Shown here: positions 46,380 through 58,111 of the stretch, in pieces
How the letters are laid out: each line of letters opens with the position of its first letter
Numbering within the stretch: the stretch's first letter is position 1
Assembly (NCBI GenBank): GCA_911728435.2
Contig: OU452205.1
Span: 15,382,260-15,446,259 of the forward strand
Length of the DNA stretch: 64,000 nt
Direction of reading: 5' to 3'
Source: Apoderus coryli
Taxonomy: Eukaryota > Arthropoda > Insecta > Coleoptera > Attelabidae
Position numbers and translations under genes: made by a program
Notes under the pieces: model-generated
The model's database searches: none
What the model was told of the DNA's origin: nothing
The model's input: only the letters and a program-made list of their open reading frames with translations

Positions 46380-46660
46380 TAGAAGAAATATTTGGAGATT
46401 ATTGTCTGATGGTGAGGATTACGAAAACATTATTGATGTTATTGAAGTCCCAAGAAAACCTCGAACTTTTAAGGAACGAATAAATGATATGAATAATTTT
46501 TAGAGCAATTCATAATATCAAAAGCGTCTTTTGAGTTTTTGCTAGAAAGACTTGACCCAGTTCTAGAAAAGAATACAATCACTTTTACTAACCAATTTAT
46601 ATTTTTACCAAGAAAGAGATTTTTTTATCATGAACCATCCATATCTGCTCTGATATTTGA
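46380..46660 (+). pseudogene. Harbinger (HARBI1-like) transposase N-terminal fragment
   Basis: In one frame the plus strand reads LLSDGEDYENIIDVIEVPRK and RTFKERINDM. After a stop/frameshift near 46500 another frame reads ISKASFEFLLERLDPVLEKN. The acidic start, R-x-F-x-x-R segment and S-x-x-F-x-x-L-x-x-L block are those of the region before the first catalytic Asp of Harbinger nucleases. The DDE core is absent, replaced or lost around the Penelope insertion at about 46800. Confidence 0.5.
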
Positions 46661-46826
46661 ATAAAGACTTATTGATATAGAACGGTGTGCTGCTTAACAA
46701 GAATTAACGACTCCCAATTTTCAATAAACGGGAAAATCCCCCGCACCGAGATGTGTTTGAACATGTGCGCAACTCCCGCCCCATGTGAATAGATGCAGCG
46801 TATTCTTTTGATAATTTCATATTTTT

Positions 46827-47855
46827 ATGAAGAATCTGGAATGTTCTTTTCTTAGTGACCCTCAGTTTGCTGGGAGGATTCTATTTTATTACAGATATGT
46901 GGACGATTGTGTCATTTTGTTTGATGGCACTCCAACTGTTATTTTTGATTTTTTGAATTTTGTTAATTCCCTACACCCTAATATAAATTTTACCATTGAA
47001 TTCGAATCTAACAACAAACTTCCGTTTTTGGACATTTGGATTATTAGAGATGTTCTAGCTCATCGTTTTGAGTTTGAGGTATATAGAAAACCGACCACAA
47101 CTGACACTTTGATTCCTTTTAAATCTAACCACCCGTTTAGTCATAAGTTCGCTTCTTTCAACTGTTTGTTTCATAGGGCTTTTTCTTTACCACTTAGTGG
47201 TGATGAGTTTGAGAGAGAGATTAATGTGATTAAACAATTAGCACATAATAATGGTTACCCGCTTCCAACCATTATGAATCTATATTTTAGATTCTATACA
47301 AGATTTAGACTTTCTTTTACGGTTGTAAGTCCTCTTGTGGAAAACATAAGATATGTCTCTCTTACTTATACTGGTAGCTATTGTCTTAAGATTGCTAAAT
47401 TGATAAGAAGTAGTATTCCGGATATTGTCGTTAGTTTTAGAACTGTTAACAACGTTAGCCTTTGTCTAGTGAATTCTAAAGATAGAACAAATTTTTTGAA
47501 AAGGTCGGGAGTTTATAGACTTTCTTGTCAGGACTGTAATAGCATTTATATCGGCCAATCTGGCCGTAGGATCCTTACGAGAATCAAGGAACATTTGTAT
47601 TATTACAACCGTTATAAGAATACCGATATTTTTAATACTCCATCTACTTTTGCAAACCATCTAATCGCGACAAATCACAACTTCGATGTTTTGAATAACT
47701 CAACGTTATTACATAGGTGTAATAAGGGCTCCCGTTTAAATTATTTGGAGATTTTGGAGATCATGAAGGCTAAGTCAAATAACAGTGTCACTTGCTTGAA
47801 TGACCAAACATCTTTCATTGAGTCCCCTATTATTAATTCACTCTTTAATTTGTAA
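46827..47855 (+). CDS. Penelope RT C-terminal half + GIY-YIG endonuclease (intact frame)
   Basis: A 342-codon open frame. Residues 20-35 contain FYYRYVDDCVILFD, the catalytic YVDD motif C. INFTIEFESNNKLPFLDIWI follows as the thumb entry. The Penelope linker is next, then the GIY-YIG nuclease at about residues 225-260: SGVYRLSCQDCNSIYIGQSG, RRILTRIKEH, and later a conserved ANHLIATNHNF. It ends at a natural stop after IINSLFNL. RT motifs before YVDD are missing, so it cannot reverse-transcribe on its own; the ATG is internal to the original ORF. The unbroken frame points to a fairly recent insertion. Confidence 0.85.
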   Translation: MKNLECSFLSDPQFAGRILFYYRYVDDCVILFDGTPTVIFDFLNFVNSLHPNINFTIEFESNNKLPFLDIWIIRDVLAHRFEFEVYRKPTTTDTLIPFKSNHPFSHKFASFNCLFHRAFSLPLSGDEFEREINVIKQLAHNNGYPLPTIMNLYFRFYTRFRLSFTVVSPLVENIRYVSLTYTGSYCLKIAKLIRSSIPDIVVSFRTVNNVSLCLVNSKDRTNFLKRSGVYRLSCQDCNSIYIGQSGRRILTRIKEHLYYYNRYKNTDIFNTPSTFANHLIATNHNFDVLNNSTLLHRCNKGSRLNYLEILEIMKAKSNNSVTCLNDQTSFIESPIINSLFNL

Positions 47856-48265
47856 CGTGTTCAATTTTTGTGCCCCTCTTTAATGCTGTTTTTGCTTGCC
47901 TCATTTAAATTTACTATTTTTACGATTCTTTAAAATTTCAGTCCAGTTCAATTCAATTCTTTTTGGATATACTGTACTTATAGAAAAAGGTTAAACGTTT
48001 TTCGTTTTTTGCTTTTGATATATTTGAATCTGGTCTTGGATGCATTAAAATACTTATTTTATTTATTTACTCAACACAGGTGTTTGTTTTCGTGTAATGT
48101 TAGTTATTTATATTCATGTTTGATATTTTTTCTACACGGATGTTTTTGTGAGAATGGTAAGTTTTTTACCTTATGAACTTATGTATAGACTTGTTGCCCG
48201 TTGTACGTTTTATTTATTTATTTATTTATTTTTTTCTCTTATGCGTTCGTTTTTATCTTTATTGT

Positions 48266-48304
48266 AGGACTGATGATGGCTGGTTGAGCCGAAACTAGTT
48301 TCCT
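48266..48304 (+). ncRNA. Hammerhead-ribozyme-like motif 4, at PLE-2 3' end
   Basis: Stem I AGGA, core CUGAUGA, an extra U, stem II GGCU with a 5-nt loop and AGCC, core GAAA, palindromic stem III ACUAGU, cleavage-site base U, then UCCU closing stem I. All core positions are intact. Same strand as, and downstream of, the GIY-YIG ORF, where Penelope terminal repeats carry hammerheads. Confidence 0.65.
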
Positions 48305-48514
48305 TTATATAACTAAATTAAAAGTTTTTTGTGCAGTTGACTTTGAAAGTTTTTGTTTGTTTTCTTTTATTTGAATTTTATATAAAGTGAAGTTAGCTAA
48401 ATTTCGCAAGTAACCGTAATCTATGAAACTAACATTTTGAATAACTAAGAGTTAAACTAAAGATAAAAGCTGGTGGTTAAACTACAGTTTTACCGTAACC
48501 TATAAAACTGGCCC

Positions 48515-48955
48515 TTACTAGAGCCATGCATTAAAAGGATTTACTTCGCCTTTATGTCCTAATTATCTCCAATTAGCGGAAAATGTAAAAATTTTACTCG
48601 AAAAACTTCACTGCCACACGAGTCATTACAAACAAATGTGCAAAAGTCAGAGTCAAGGTTAGAGAGCAAAGATAACTGTAAAAATAAAAACGCTGGCTCA
48701 AGAACTATTATAGTCCTTTGATCCACATATAAGGGCAGGAACAATTTCTTCAAGAATTTGGTCCTTGGTATTACAGTTAATAGTAGTGCTATCACAAAAA
48801 CTAATTTTGTTTGCAAATAATTCAAAGAAAATTAAGTTAACACTTTAAGAAAACAAACGAGTTTGTTAAAGTTACCTACACACAACAATAAATTCCATAT
48901 TTGCCTGGTCCGGAAATCATTTTCAAATATCCGAAATATTGTTGCTTCTGTAAAT
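48515..48955 (-). repeat. Dispersed repeat family A, copy 2, proximal part
   Basis: Complementary to about 11376-11560 and 11960-12165 with indels; shared stretches include GCAAACAAAAT, TTTTTATTTTTACAGTT and ATTTCGGATATT. The 88-codon minus ORF at 48825-48559 runs through it without being conserved in copy 1. Confidence 0.7.
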
Positions 48956-49560
48956 ATTATTATTATTAGAATTAGGGAAAATTTCATTATAGGAGAATTT
49001 TGCGCAAGTTAATTTATAAATAATAAATACATTCAAAATATTGCCTAGCAATCGTATTTGGTCAATAGTCTAATTTGAGAGCGGCAACTCATCTTATTGC
49101 GTTTTGTTTAAGTGAAAAATTGATATAACTTATTGTCATGGCTGTCATTATTGTGTTGACATTACTGACTACGGGAAGTTCAAAATTAATCTAAAATAAT
49201 TGCAAGTAGACAGCTATTTGTCTCAAAAGAAACTCTAACGAAAGGGAAAGGGAATGAAAAAAAAAAATTATCATACAAATCGTAATATTATTAAAACTAT
49301 AATTATTACTGCACCATATTCACTTTTCTAATTCAAACATAATTGAATGTCGAGCATTCATAAACGGGTAATTTCACATTTTCACCAAACTGAATCGCAT
49401 GTGCGCTTTCATTAAGATTAATTTAGACAATCGACGATATCGTTAATCAATATCAGTAGCGCTGAGAGAGCGAAATACTTATAGTAAATATCCTATTGAT
49501 ATAGGAAGTATTATGCATTCTGGAATATTATTACGGCAATATACAAGCTGGGTCATGAGT
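48956..49560. other. AT-rich intergenic sequence, nothing recognised
   Basis: No ORF, TIR or repeat could be supported. Confidence 0.5.
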
Positions 49561-50100
49561 ACGTTAAAACTCTATATAATAGTTTATATATAATCTTTAT
49601 TGGTGTTCATTGATACAATAGTTTTTGTACATAGACAAGTCAAAGCTTATTATAATTCGTAATTGTATCTATATACAAACAAAATTGAAGTTCAAATATA
49701 TTATAACGAAAATCATTAACGTTACATGTCATCACACCTACGTATACACTCGACAAATTTATACAGAGCACTTACAACAACTTCATAGATATAAAATTAA
49801 AACCTCACACACATAATACAGTCAAAATATAGTAAAAATAATCTATTGTACATGGTAAAAAAAATTAAAAACACACTATGCCATTGAGGCAGAAAATTCC
49901 TGCAAACTGTAAAAGGCACCATTGGTCAGATACTGCTTTATAGCTCTCTTAAACAAACCCTCAGATTGGTAGTCCCGTATGTCAGAGGGAATCATATTGA
50001 AAATTTGTGCTCCAGAATACTTAGGAGACTTTTTGTAGAACTCATGATGTGGTCGGGGTAAGTACAAGTGATCTCTACGTCTAGGTAATTTTATTTTTAT
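49560..50100 (-). pseudogene. Non-LTR retrotransposon C-terminal tail and 3' UTR
   Basis: The frame 50067-49876 (minus) reads YLPRPHHEFYKKSPKYSGAQ, IFNMIPSDIRDY and FKRAIKQYL, then a stop. This is the conserved tail at the C-terminus of many insect non-LTR polyproteins, after the RT and Cys-rich zone. An AATAAAG-type signal lies near 49590 on the same strand. The RT itself is absent (5' truncation near 50100). Similar in kind, but not identical, to the tail in the MULE at 42500-43334. Confidence 0.6.
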
Positions 50101-50379
50101 ATTTAAATATTGATCTGAGTAACTTGTATAGGTATGTAGTAGTACTAATTAACCGGAGTTATATATAGATAGGATAATGAATGCAGAGAGTAGTATCCCG
50201 TCTAAACCCTAATAAGATAATTAATATAGCCACTAGGTTGGAATTTAATACATAATATTTAACGAGCGTTAATCTAGATGTTGCGTAATTCTCAAAGACT
50301 CAGTACCAAATTATGATAGTCAAAAGAATAATAACAGAATCAAATTATTAAATGAAAGAAACAAACAACTAATAGCTAA

Positions 50380-51010
50380 TCAAACCTTTTTTAGATGACA
50401 CAGCAACTTTGGCGTCGTTCACAACACTTCAACCTTGTTTAACACTACTGTTTCAAGACTTATTCATTTAGTGTCCCCACGTAATAAAACTCAATTTCTT
50501 TGTAGGGGGTAACTTTATGTTTATTTAAAAGTAAGAATAAAAGAAAGAAATAATTATTAAAAGAAAATCTAAATCTAAATTAAAACTAGACAAAATCAAG
50601 AAAAAGAAACAAACTAAAACATAGAATAGTCAACAATTGATTAATTGAACAAAACTCTTAGTTAACTAATATTTAATCTTAATAAAGACTTAGCATAATG
50701 GAAATCGATGTAATGACGAATAATTTACATTGATTTCCACTTAAATGTCTTCAGTTACTTTGTATTAGCAAAAGAAAAAGATAATACGAAACTAAAATAA
50801 AAATTAAAGCAATTATACCAATAATTCAGCTTTGATAGACTTCTGAATAAAATCTCAAAAAAATAAGTAAAATAAAATAAAAGAATTTTTGTAATCAGAA
50901 AAATGAACTTAGAAAAATTATAAATATAAACAGCTTATAAGAAAATATATTTAGAAGTGACTTACTTGGATCTCGAACAAGAACTGACTTTTTAATTTAA
51001 AAGAACTAAC
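50380..51010. other. A-skewed, gene-free block
   Basis: Strong A over T excess on the plus strand over about 600 bp, made of AAAAG/AAATAA-like words with no ORF. A comparable block is at 33040-33760. Both may be non-coding parts of the same kind of retroelement. Confidence 0.4.
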
Positions 51011-53840
51011 GAGGTACTTTCTTTCAGAGTGCTAATCTGATTACCTCCCCTATTATGCCTCAAAAGAGGGATGATAGTCAATGGGAATTCGAAGACGCCA
51101 GTTTCAGAGCGCACCCCTTGCGCAGCGCTAGAATAAAGCACTAATTATTGATTTTCTACTCTTTAGTCGTACTTCTATGTTCTGTTATTCGATGTGGTTC
51201 AAGCGTATCTCCAGAGATGGCGATACGAGGTTTAATTCTGTGAAATTATGAATAATATTTCTATGATTCAATTCAATTGGTATAATTGCTTAAAGATACT
51301 TAATTTATACTAACTATGATTCGACGTGATGTAGATATTTCTCCTGTTGTAAATGCGAGCACATTTTGCCGTAATATAGCAACTATATTAGTGACACGAT
51401 ATAACTCATAAATAAAACAAGAGCCTTTAACTCAGTTCAAAAAAAGACTGCCCAAGACTCACCAATAACTATTGATATTATTATTATTATTGTTACCCCC
51501 TTTGGTAGAGTCAGACATTGGGAAGCAAAAAAAAACCAAGTAATTAATATCAACATTCCATCGATCAGAACTTATTCCTTAATTTAAACAATTTATAAAC
51601 GTATCGACAATGTTTAGAGAAAGCAATGCTTGAGCAAATCGGCAACACTGTTACCCAATAATTATCTAATTATAATATTATTAATATAATAATAATATAA
51701 TATTATTATAATATATATAATTATATAATTCATCCTATCAGTTCAACATCTAACTGAAAACTACCATAGGGTAGTTTTTAATCACTATGAAACACCGATT
51801 GTTTAAAAACAAATTTCTGACTGAACATCCCTCTCACATTGACAAATGCCTCATAATTTTATGTCAAATTTATATCAAGCTCGTTTGTTCGTAACATTGA
51901 AGGCTTTCGCTTGTCACAAAATGATCTCATTTTTTATCAATGTCCTAGGGATATTATGACTGAAAATCAGAGACCCGTCTCCATCATAAGGGTCAGTGGT
52001 TTTCACCCAATCTTAGGTCATAACTGCCGAATGATCGAAAAAGTAGTTGCTAGATGATCGGGGATTAAAAGTAAATTAAATAAATGACACTACTGGTATG
52101 AATCGAATGTGCTGGTAATATTTATGCATGGGGAAGCTTTGTGCTTTTTTATAGCTAGAGTAAACTTTACATCGGAAAAGTGTTTCAACTGCGCATTGGA
52201 CTCTCTCAAGGTAAATTCAAAACAACTGTCAAAACAATGATCTGTACTACTAGGCAAACCAACCTCGAAGAAGGCAAAATCAATTTGAACGGCGATTAAT
52301 GTTACGGATTTTGGAAAGCGAAAGGAATTATGTTCTTTAGAGTGGTTCACAGGATTTTACTTCCAACAGATGTAACATTTGTACAATAAAATACGAAAAA
52401 AATATATAATTTGTCCCAAAAAAATCTATTTCAAAATGAAAATTCACCGCCCATTCGTCGTTTCGATGGCTAAAATCAACGAATTAAAATTTAGATGTTA
52501 GTGTTATTCAACCTATTGACCAGATTCAGCACCGCCCTAACCTCAAAAGTGGCTATGAAATAATAAATTTGACTACTAGGAAGCCATCTATGCTGTGAAT
52601 GCTTATTTTGATAACCTTGACAAATCGCACTATATGGATCAACACTTCTGAACATAATTATAAAAGATACATTGGGTTTGATTTACTTAGACAACCCTTG
52701 TATAAGAGAGAGGAAATAAATCCAGGTTTATATTTTTAATTTAATATCTCTACGAGATGGTTTCATTGTATATATATCTTATAACGTCTAGTGTTATGTT
52801 GAGGCATATAGTCAAGATGTTTTATGAGCTAAACTTTTCACAATACAAACTCATTATATCGGGTTCTTTAGAGGTATTTCGGTTTTCCTTTCTATTGTTT
52901 GAGCTTTTCTTATACATTTCCTTTAACTTGCAATATTCTCCACATCATTCTACAGTTTGTAATAGTTGACTTGTCTCAGTGTTGTCGTTTTGTACTTTAC
53001 AATGACTGTGTTGTAACTTAAACTATATACAGTTGACATGATAAATGTTCCCTAATTTTCAGGAGTTTCATTTGAATTAGGTCAGAAGGAACACCCGCAA
53101 TTACCCTATAGAGAATAATTAGTATATGGCATAGTTAGAGTTAGGGTTCGTTTCAGTTGCCATTTGGGTCAATCACAAAATTAAATGAAATACATGTTTT
53201 AGTAACAAAGATTTATACTAGGATTGTTTAGTGGAAACACTTTTAATATACCGTAAATATATCACTTAAGTTAATTAATAAAAATATTAGTTTTCAGTTT
53301 TCGTATTGCTGTCAGTTTGCATCATCAAATTTGGCCCATTCATAATAAAACATAGATATTTTACAAGGACTTAAGGTTATTTAATAACATTATTATTCGG
53401 GAGTGTGTGTGGGAGCGTGCATGCTCATTTTGAATATAACAACCATTTTAGGCACGGTGCTGTCATTCGTGAATGGTGTGGTGCAGCTTAGTAGGTAGGT
53501 AGCAGCTGTTTCTTCTTAATAAAGTCGATTATTTTGCTGGGTGAGCTTTCTTTTAGAGAGGCGTTATGAAATGCACATATCTATTTTTATAAATAATTAA
53601 AAAACAATACTATAATTCTAACTGGTTTACAAAAAGGTAAACGACTTTCAAAACCGCGAGCAGATATCTCTTGTCATTCCAAAAATATCACGCTGCAAGT
53701 TGTAAGGGACATTATTTACCTAAAATTGTTTTGAGAACGGAATAATAACAAGTAATTACGTATCACAATGATTTGTCTATAAACAGACTGAATTTGTGTA
53801 TAGCAAAAGATACGGTTTCAGGGATATGGCCAGTGGTGGT
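51011..53840. other. Intergenic DNA with a possible mariner remnant at 52100-52730
   Basis: Mostly unrecognised AT-rich sequence, with AT palindromes near 51690-51730. On the plus strand near 52590 one frame reads NAYFDNLDKSHYMD, like the C-terminal block of mariner transposases. No TIRs were found and the rest is too decayed to support a gene. Confidence 0.3.
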
Positions 53841-53891
53841 CGTTGAATCGCTCTCGCCAATAATAATAAGTATTGTTATTGTCATATATAT

Positions 53892-54006
53892 TGTTGTTAA
53901 AAATATTGTTAGAATAGATTAATTGAGTTTTGTCTCAAGAAGTTTATATTTATTTTTATTCAAATATCATTTCAGAATGTTTAAGTATTAGGGTGGTTTA
54001 TCGAAC
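53892..54006 (+). repeat. 5' LTR (conserved core) of the copia element
   Basis: 115 bp matching 57997-58111 at 111 positions as read by eye; ends GGTTTATCGAAC immediately before the primer-binding site. Confidence 0.85.
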
Positions 54007-54160
54007 ATGGTAGCAGAGCGTGGTTCCCAGAAGACTTAAATTTTGTTGGAGAAGATAGATATTTATGAGAAAAAAAATTGTGACAAGTAGTGACAGTAAG
54101 ACATATCTCAATTTTAAAAAACTTAAAAGTTAGTTAAAAATAATAGTAATCGAGGAAGAT

Positions 54161-55100
54161 ATGGAAGCAAGTAAAATTCAGATCGGTTTGCTTGAAGGAA
54201 AACGAAATTGGAGTACACGGAAGTTTAAGTTCAATATTTTGTTACACAGTGTTCCAGGTGCAATTGATATTTTGGAAGGTAAATTGCAAAAACCTGCACC
54301 TTTGCCTGCAGTAGGAGTAACAAATGAACAACAAACCAAGTATGACAGAGATTTCGCTACCTTTAACCAAGCTGATAGTAATGCTTTGCATTTGCTTACT
54401 CTCAATATGACACAAGATACTTTACAAAAAGTTATGAGATTTAATACAACTAGAGATATGTGGTTAGAACTTCATAGATTGTATGACGGTGCTGTTGAGG
54501 AAAAATCGTATGATTTGTGCACGAAGTTTTTCAATTATAAGAAAAACGCTAACGATTATATTTCGACGCATGTTTCTAAACTCAAAAATTTGTGAGTGAT
54601 TTACAATATGAATTATCAAAAGAAAATTCCAGAAATGGAAGTACCTGTAACTGTGGTTTACCAGATTTATTGTTACTTTGCAAAATTTTGTCAACTTTAC
54701 CAGATGATTATTTTTCATTGAAGTCAAGTTGGTCCCTGCTGGTAAAACCAGAAAGATCAGTTGAAAATTTAACAATTCAACTTTGCTATTTTGACAAAGC
54801 ATTGTTAAGTAAAAATGAAGAAAGTAATCAAGAAGAAGTTCTTTTGGTAAAAGGTACGAAGAAGAAGAATTTTTCAAAGAATTCAAAATTGAAGAAAGAA
54901 ATGATTTGCAAGTATTATAACAAGGCTGGTCATATGGTAAAACAGTGTCTTAAATGGAAGGCAGATGGACGACCTCCTAAGGTAGATAACGTAGAAAAAG
55001 GTAATTTTGCACAGACTACAGTATCACTAATGGCTTTGACAAAAACAGTCTTAACAGTTAATATTGATGATGAACATTGGTTTGTAGATAATGGTGCAAC
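54161..55100 (+). pseudogene. Copia gag with zinc knuckle
   Basis: Frame 54161-54595 (144 codons) covers the N-terminal capsid-like part (IQIGLLEGKRNWSTRKFKF, DMWLELHRLYDG). Frame 54592-55206 continues it after a frameshift near 54590. It contains LPDDYFSLKSSW and the nucleocapsid knuckle CKYYNKAGHMVKQC. The expected second Cys of the CX2CX4HX4C knuckle is Tyr, so RNA binding would be impaired. Gag normally packages the element RNA in virus-like particles. Confidence 0.8.
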
Positions 55101-57955
55101 AAACAAACTTTATAAGATAGACATGAAAAATATCTTTCCAAATCAAGAAAATGAAACAAATTTGTTGAGATTGAAAATGTTCTTCAGCTGTATCATGAAA
55201 GATTAGGACACCAGAATAAAAAACACGTTAAGGGAATTTTGAAGAGAGAATTTGGAATTCAAATAATGTTAGATAGCGAAGTATGTGAAGGCTGCGTCTA
55301 TGGCAAATCTCATGTGTTGAAGTTTGGTTCAAGAGAAAGAGCTAACACACCAGGTGAGCTAATACATTCAGACGTATGCGGACCATTTGAAAATTCCTTC
55401 AGTGGATATAAATATTTTGTCTTATTTAAAGATGATTACAGTAAATTCCGTTATGTTTATTTTATGAAAGAAAAGTCAGAAGTAGCTACACATCTAAAAT
55501 CAGTTTTAGCAAAAATAAATTCTACTGGTTATGTTGTTAAGGAGCTTTTAAGTAACAATGGAGGCGAATTTGTTAATAATTCTGTTAAGCAAATATTAAA
55601 CAGAAATGCAATTCGCCATAGTCGAGACAGCGAGATCGATAATGCATTCGAGAGAAGGATTACCTCAAAAGTTATGGGCTGAAATGATTCAAACAGCTGC
55701 CTATGTTTTAAATATATCAGGTGTTTCAGGTGTGAATAATAAATCACCCTATGAAGTTTGGTATCAAAAGAAACCCAAATTGACCCAACTTCGCGTAATA
55801 GGAACTATATGCTATGGTCATATTCCAAAACAAAGAAGGAAAAAACTAGAAAAGAAAGCAACTAAAGGCATTCTTGTTGGATATGAAGGCTATGAAGGTT
55901 ACAGAGTTTGGTGTCAAGAAACTGGAGAAGTTATACGATCTCGAAATGTTACGTTTGACGAAAAACTATTAAAACTTAGTGAAACAAGATTAAGCCCAGT
56001 ACATTTACATAACGAACGTGAAGAAATTTCTGAAAGTAGATTACAAATAGAAAATCCTGAAAATCAACAAAATTTTGAAGATTTGGAAGATAATAGAAGC
56101 ACAATAACTGAAGAAGATACGAGTGAAAGTAGTGGAAGAGAGTTAAGAGACAGAAAATATTTACGTAAACCTGCGAGATTTGAAGATTTTGCAATGTCAG
56201 TTGCTGTAAATATTTTAGAGAGTAATGAGCCTCAGAGTTTTGATGAAGCAATGATAAAGATCAATGGAAAGCTGCTATAATAATAATAATAATAATAATA
56301 AACGTCTTTATTCAATAAACCTTACAAACATATTTACCAGTAAACAATCATATCGTGTAACATATAAAATACAAAAATCAATATAATGTTACATATTATT
56401 ACAAATTGGTAAGGTATTTTATTGAAAAGGTGAGGTTCGCTCTTAGAGCGTTATTCTACCTAATGGAAAGAGAAATGCAGTCACATAGTGAAAACGGAAC
56501 ATGGGTCTTAGATAAATTGCCTAAAGGAAGGAAAGCTATTCCATGTAACTGGATATATAAAATTAAATCAAATCCAGATGGTTCTATTGAAAAATATAAG
56601 GCAAGAATTGTGGTCAAAGGTTTTTCATAAAAATGTGGTAAAGACTACGATAAAACATTTAGTCCAGTTGCAAAATTATCATCAATCAGGAGTGTAACAA
56701 GTGTTGCTGCTATCGACAATATGACTCTTACACAATTTAATGTAACTACTGCTTTCCTCTATGGATCACTAGAAGAGAACATTTATATGAAATAAGCAGA
56801 AGGGTTTGAAGATGGAACAGGTAGAGTGTGTTTTTTAAAGAAACGTCTCTATGGTTTAAAGCAAGCTCCACGCTGTTGGAACAAGTGCATTGTAGTTGTT
56901 TCATCAAACTTTGGTTTTAAAAGCACAGAAGCAGATCCATGTCTATTCATTAAGAAAGAAAATGATAGTAGGTACTTTGATTTTATGTTTGTATGTTGAT
57001 GATCGACTTTTCGCATCAAATGATGAAAACTTCAAATTTTTTAAATTATCTTGAAAATGAATTTAAAATTACTGTCAAACCTGCTTCATATTTTTTGGGT
57101 CTCCAAATGGAAAGAAATAGTACAGATGGTTCTATTAAAATCAGCCACCAGGCATATGCTAGAAAAGTATTGGATCGCTTTTCTATGAGCGAATGTAAGC
57201 CTGTTAGCACTCCAATTGTTAAAGAAAATGTTCAATCAGGGAAGAATGAAGATTCCAGTGTGATTGAAATTTCTTATAGAGTAGCTGTGGGAGCAGTAAT
57301 GTATTTAATGATTGGAAGTCGACCAGATTTAGCCTACGCTATAGGAGTAGTTTCTAGATCACTAGAAAATCCTAGTCATGCTGATTCTGTTAAAGTTAAG
57401 AGAATATTTCGATACCTTAAAGGTACTTTAGACTCTGGTATAACTTATCAACCCGATTCAAATAAAAACATTATAGAATGTTTTACGGATGTAGACCACG
57501 GAGGTGATGAACTTAAGGGGCGATCTACATCTGGAGTTGTATGTATGTATGCAGGAGGTGCAATATCTTGGATGAGTCAAATACAGTCTTCAGTAGCAAT
57601 TTCAACTACAGAACCAGAAATTGTAGCTGCAAGTGAAGGTGCTCGAGAACTTGTCTGGTTAATGAGATTGTTCAATGAAATTCACGATTTGAAAAGTGTT
57701 CCAGTCTTATTCGTTGATAATGAAGCTGCAAGCAAATTGGCGCAAAATCCTGAATTTCACCGGCGTACAAAACATATTAGAATTAGACATTTCTTTGTTC
57801 GAGACCTTGTAGTGGATGGTCAAATTCTGATAAAGAAGATAGATGGTAAATCACAAATTGCTGATTTGTTAACTAAGCCATTATTCAAACCCAGACTTCA
57901 AGAACTTCGAGGACGATTGGGAGTAACCAATACATTGAACAAGGGAAGGTGTTGA
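55070..57955 (+). pseudogene. Copia pol: protease, integrase, RT, RNase H, broken
   Basis: In order: protease WFVDNGAT (active-site Asp, 55080-55100), then a deletion. Next is integrase with the HHCC zinc region (YHERLGHQN, CEGCVYGK) and core blocks HSDVCGPFE, DDYSKF and NNGGEF. The GKG-like region follows (KATKGILVGYEGYEGYRVW). RT begins after the insertion: NWIYKIKSNPDGSIEKYKAR, VTTAFLYG (Asp replaced by Thr in the usual V-x-T/D-AFL), LYGLKQAPRCW, and LYVDD across a frameshift near 57000. RNase H ends it (CFTDVDHGGD, STTEPEI, HIRIRHFF). Frameshifts or stops near 55206, 55680, 56630, 56793 and 56998 inactivate it. Confidence 0.88.
56277..56460 (-). mobile_element. Short retroposed non-LTR 3' end inside copia pol
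   Basis: Read on the minus strand it ends TGAATAAAGACGTTTATTATT, continuing in a (TTA)n run of about 24 bases. The copia reading breaks at 56277 (after the DKDQW block) and resumes at about 56461, so this roughly 180-bp piece is an insertion. The tail has the same style as that of the element ending at 4994. Confidence 0.75.
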
Positions 57956-57996
57956 AGTTTACACTGTATATATTTAAGTGTTGATATAATATATAT

Positions 57997-58111
57997 TGTT
58001 GTTAAAAATATTGTTAGAAGAGATTAATTGAGTTTTGTCACAAGAAGTTTATATTTCTTTTTATTCAAATATCCTTTCAGAATGTTTAAGTATTAGGGTG
58101 GTTTATCGAAC
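57997..58111 (+). repeat. 3' LTR (conserved core) of the copia element
   Basis: Partner of 53892-54006. The full 3' LTR probably starts at 57950, just after the purine tract, and the pol stop codon TGA overlaps that boundary. Confidence 0.85.

Larger units (their letters stand above)
46800..48400 (+). mobile_element. Penelope-like retroelement (PLE-2), 5' truncated
   Basis: Contains one long intact frame (46827-47855) and, 410 bp further, a hammerhead-like motif at 48266-48304. A T/A-rich tail ends the element near 48350-48400. The upstream limit at about 46800 cuts into the RT palm. It is inserted into the Harbinger element at 46070-48514. Confidence 0.85.
46070..48514 (+). mobile_element. 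PIF/Harbinger element, 2445 bp, TSD TTA, with a nested Penelope element
   Basis: The left end GTGCCAGTTTTAT and right end ATAAAACTGGCCC are inverted repeats flanked by TTA (46067-46069, 48515-48517). Similarity continues further in (TGTAGTTTAAC on both sides). Joining the flanks restores family A repeat sequence matching 12165 without a gap. Inside are a transposase remnant and a Penelope-like element (about 46800-48400). Confidence 0.82.
53842..58111 (+). mobile_element. Ty1/copia LTR retrotransposon with both LTRs
   Basis: Direct repeats at 53892-54006 and 57997-58111 (115 bp, 4 mismatches counted) form the conserved LTR core. A purine-rich tract AAGGGAAGG at 57941-57949 followed by TGTTG suggests the 3' LTR really starts at 57950, so the 5' LTR may begin near 53842. 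Directly after the 5' LTR comes TGGTAGCAGAGC, the tRNA-Met-type primer-binding site usual in copia elements. Gag and pol lie between. Several frameshifts and one 180-bp insertion make it defective. Confidence 0.9.

Noticed and set aside
52090..52350. 86-codon minus ORF as a gene
   Set aside because: No motif recognised; the opposite strand further right shows a weak mariner-like block, so this is more likely decayed transposon sequence.
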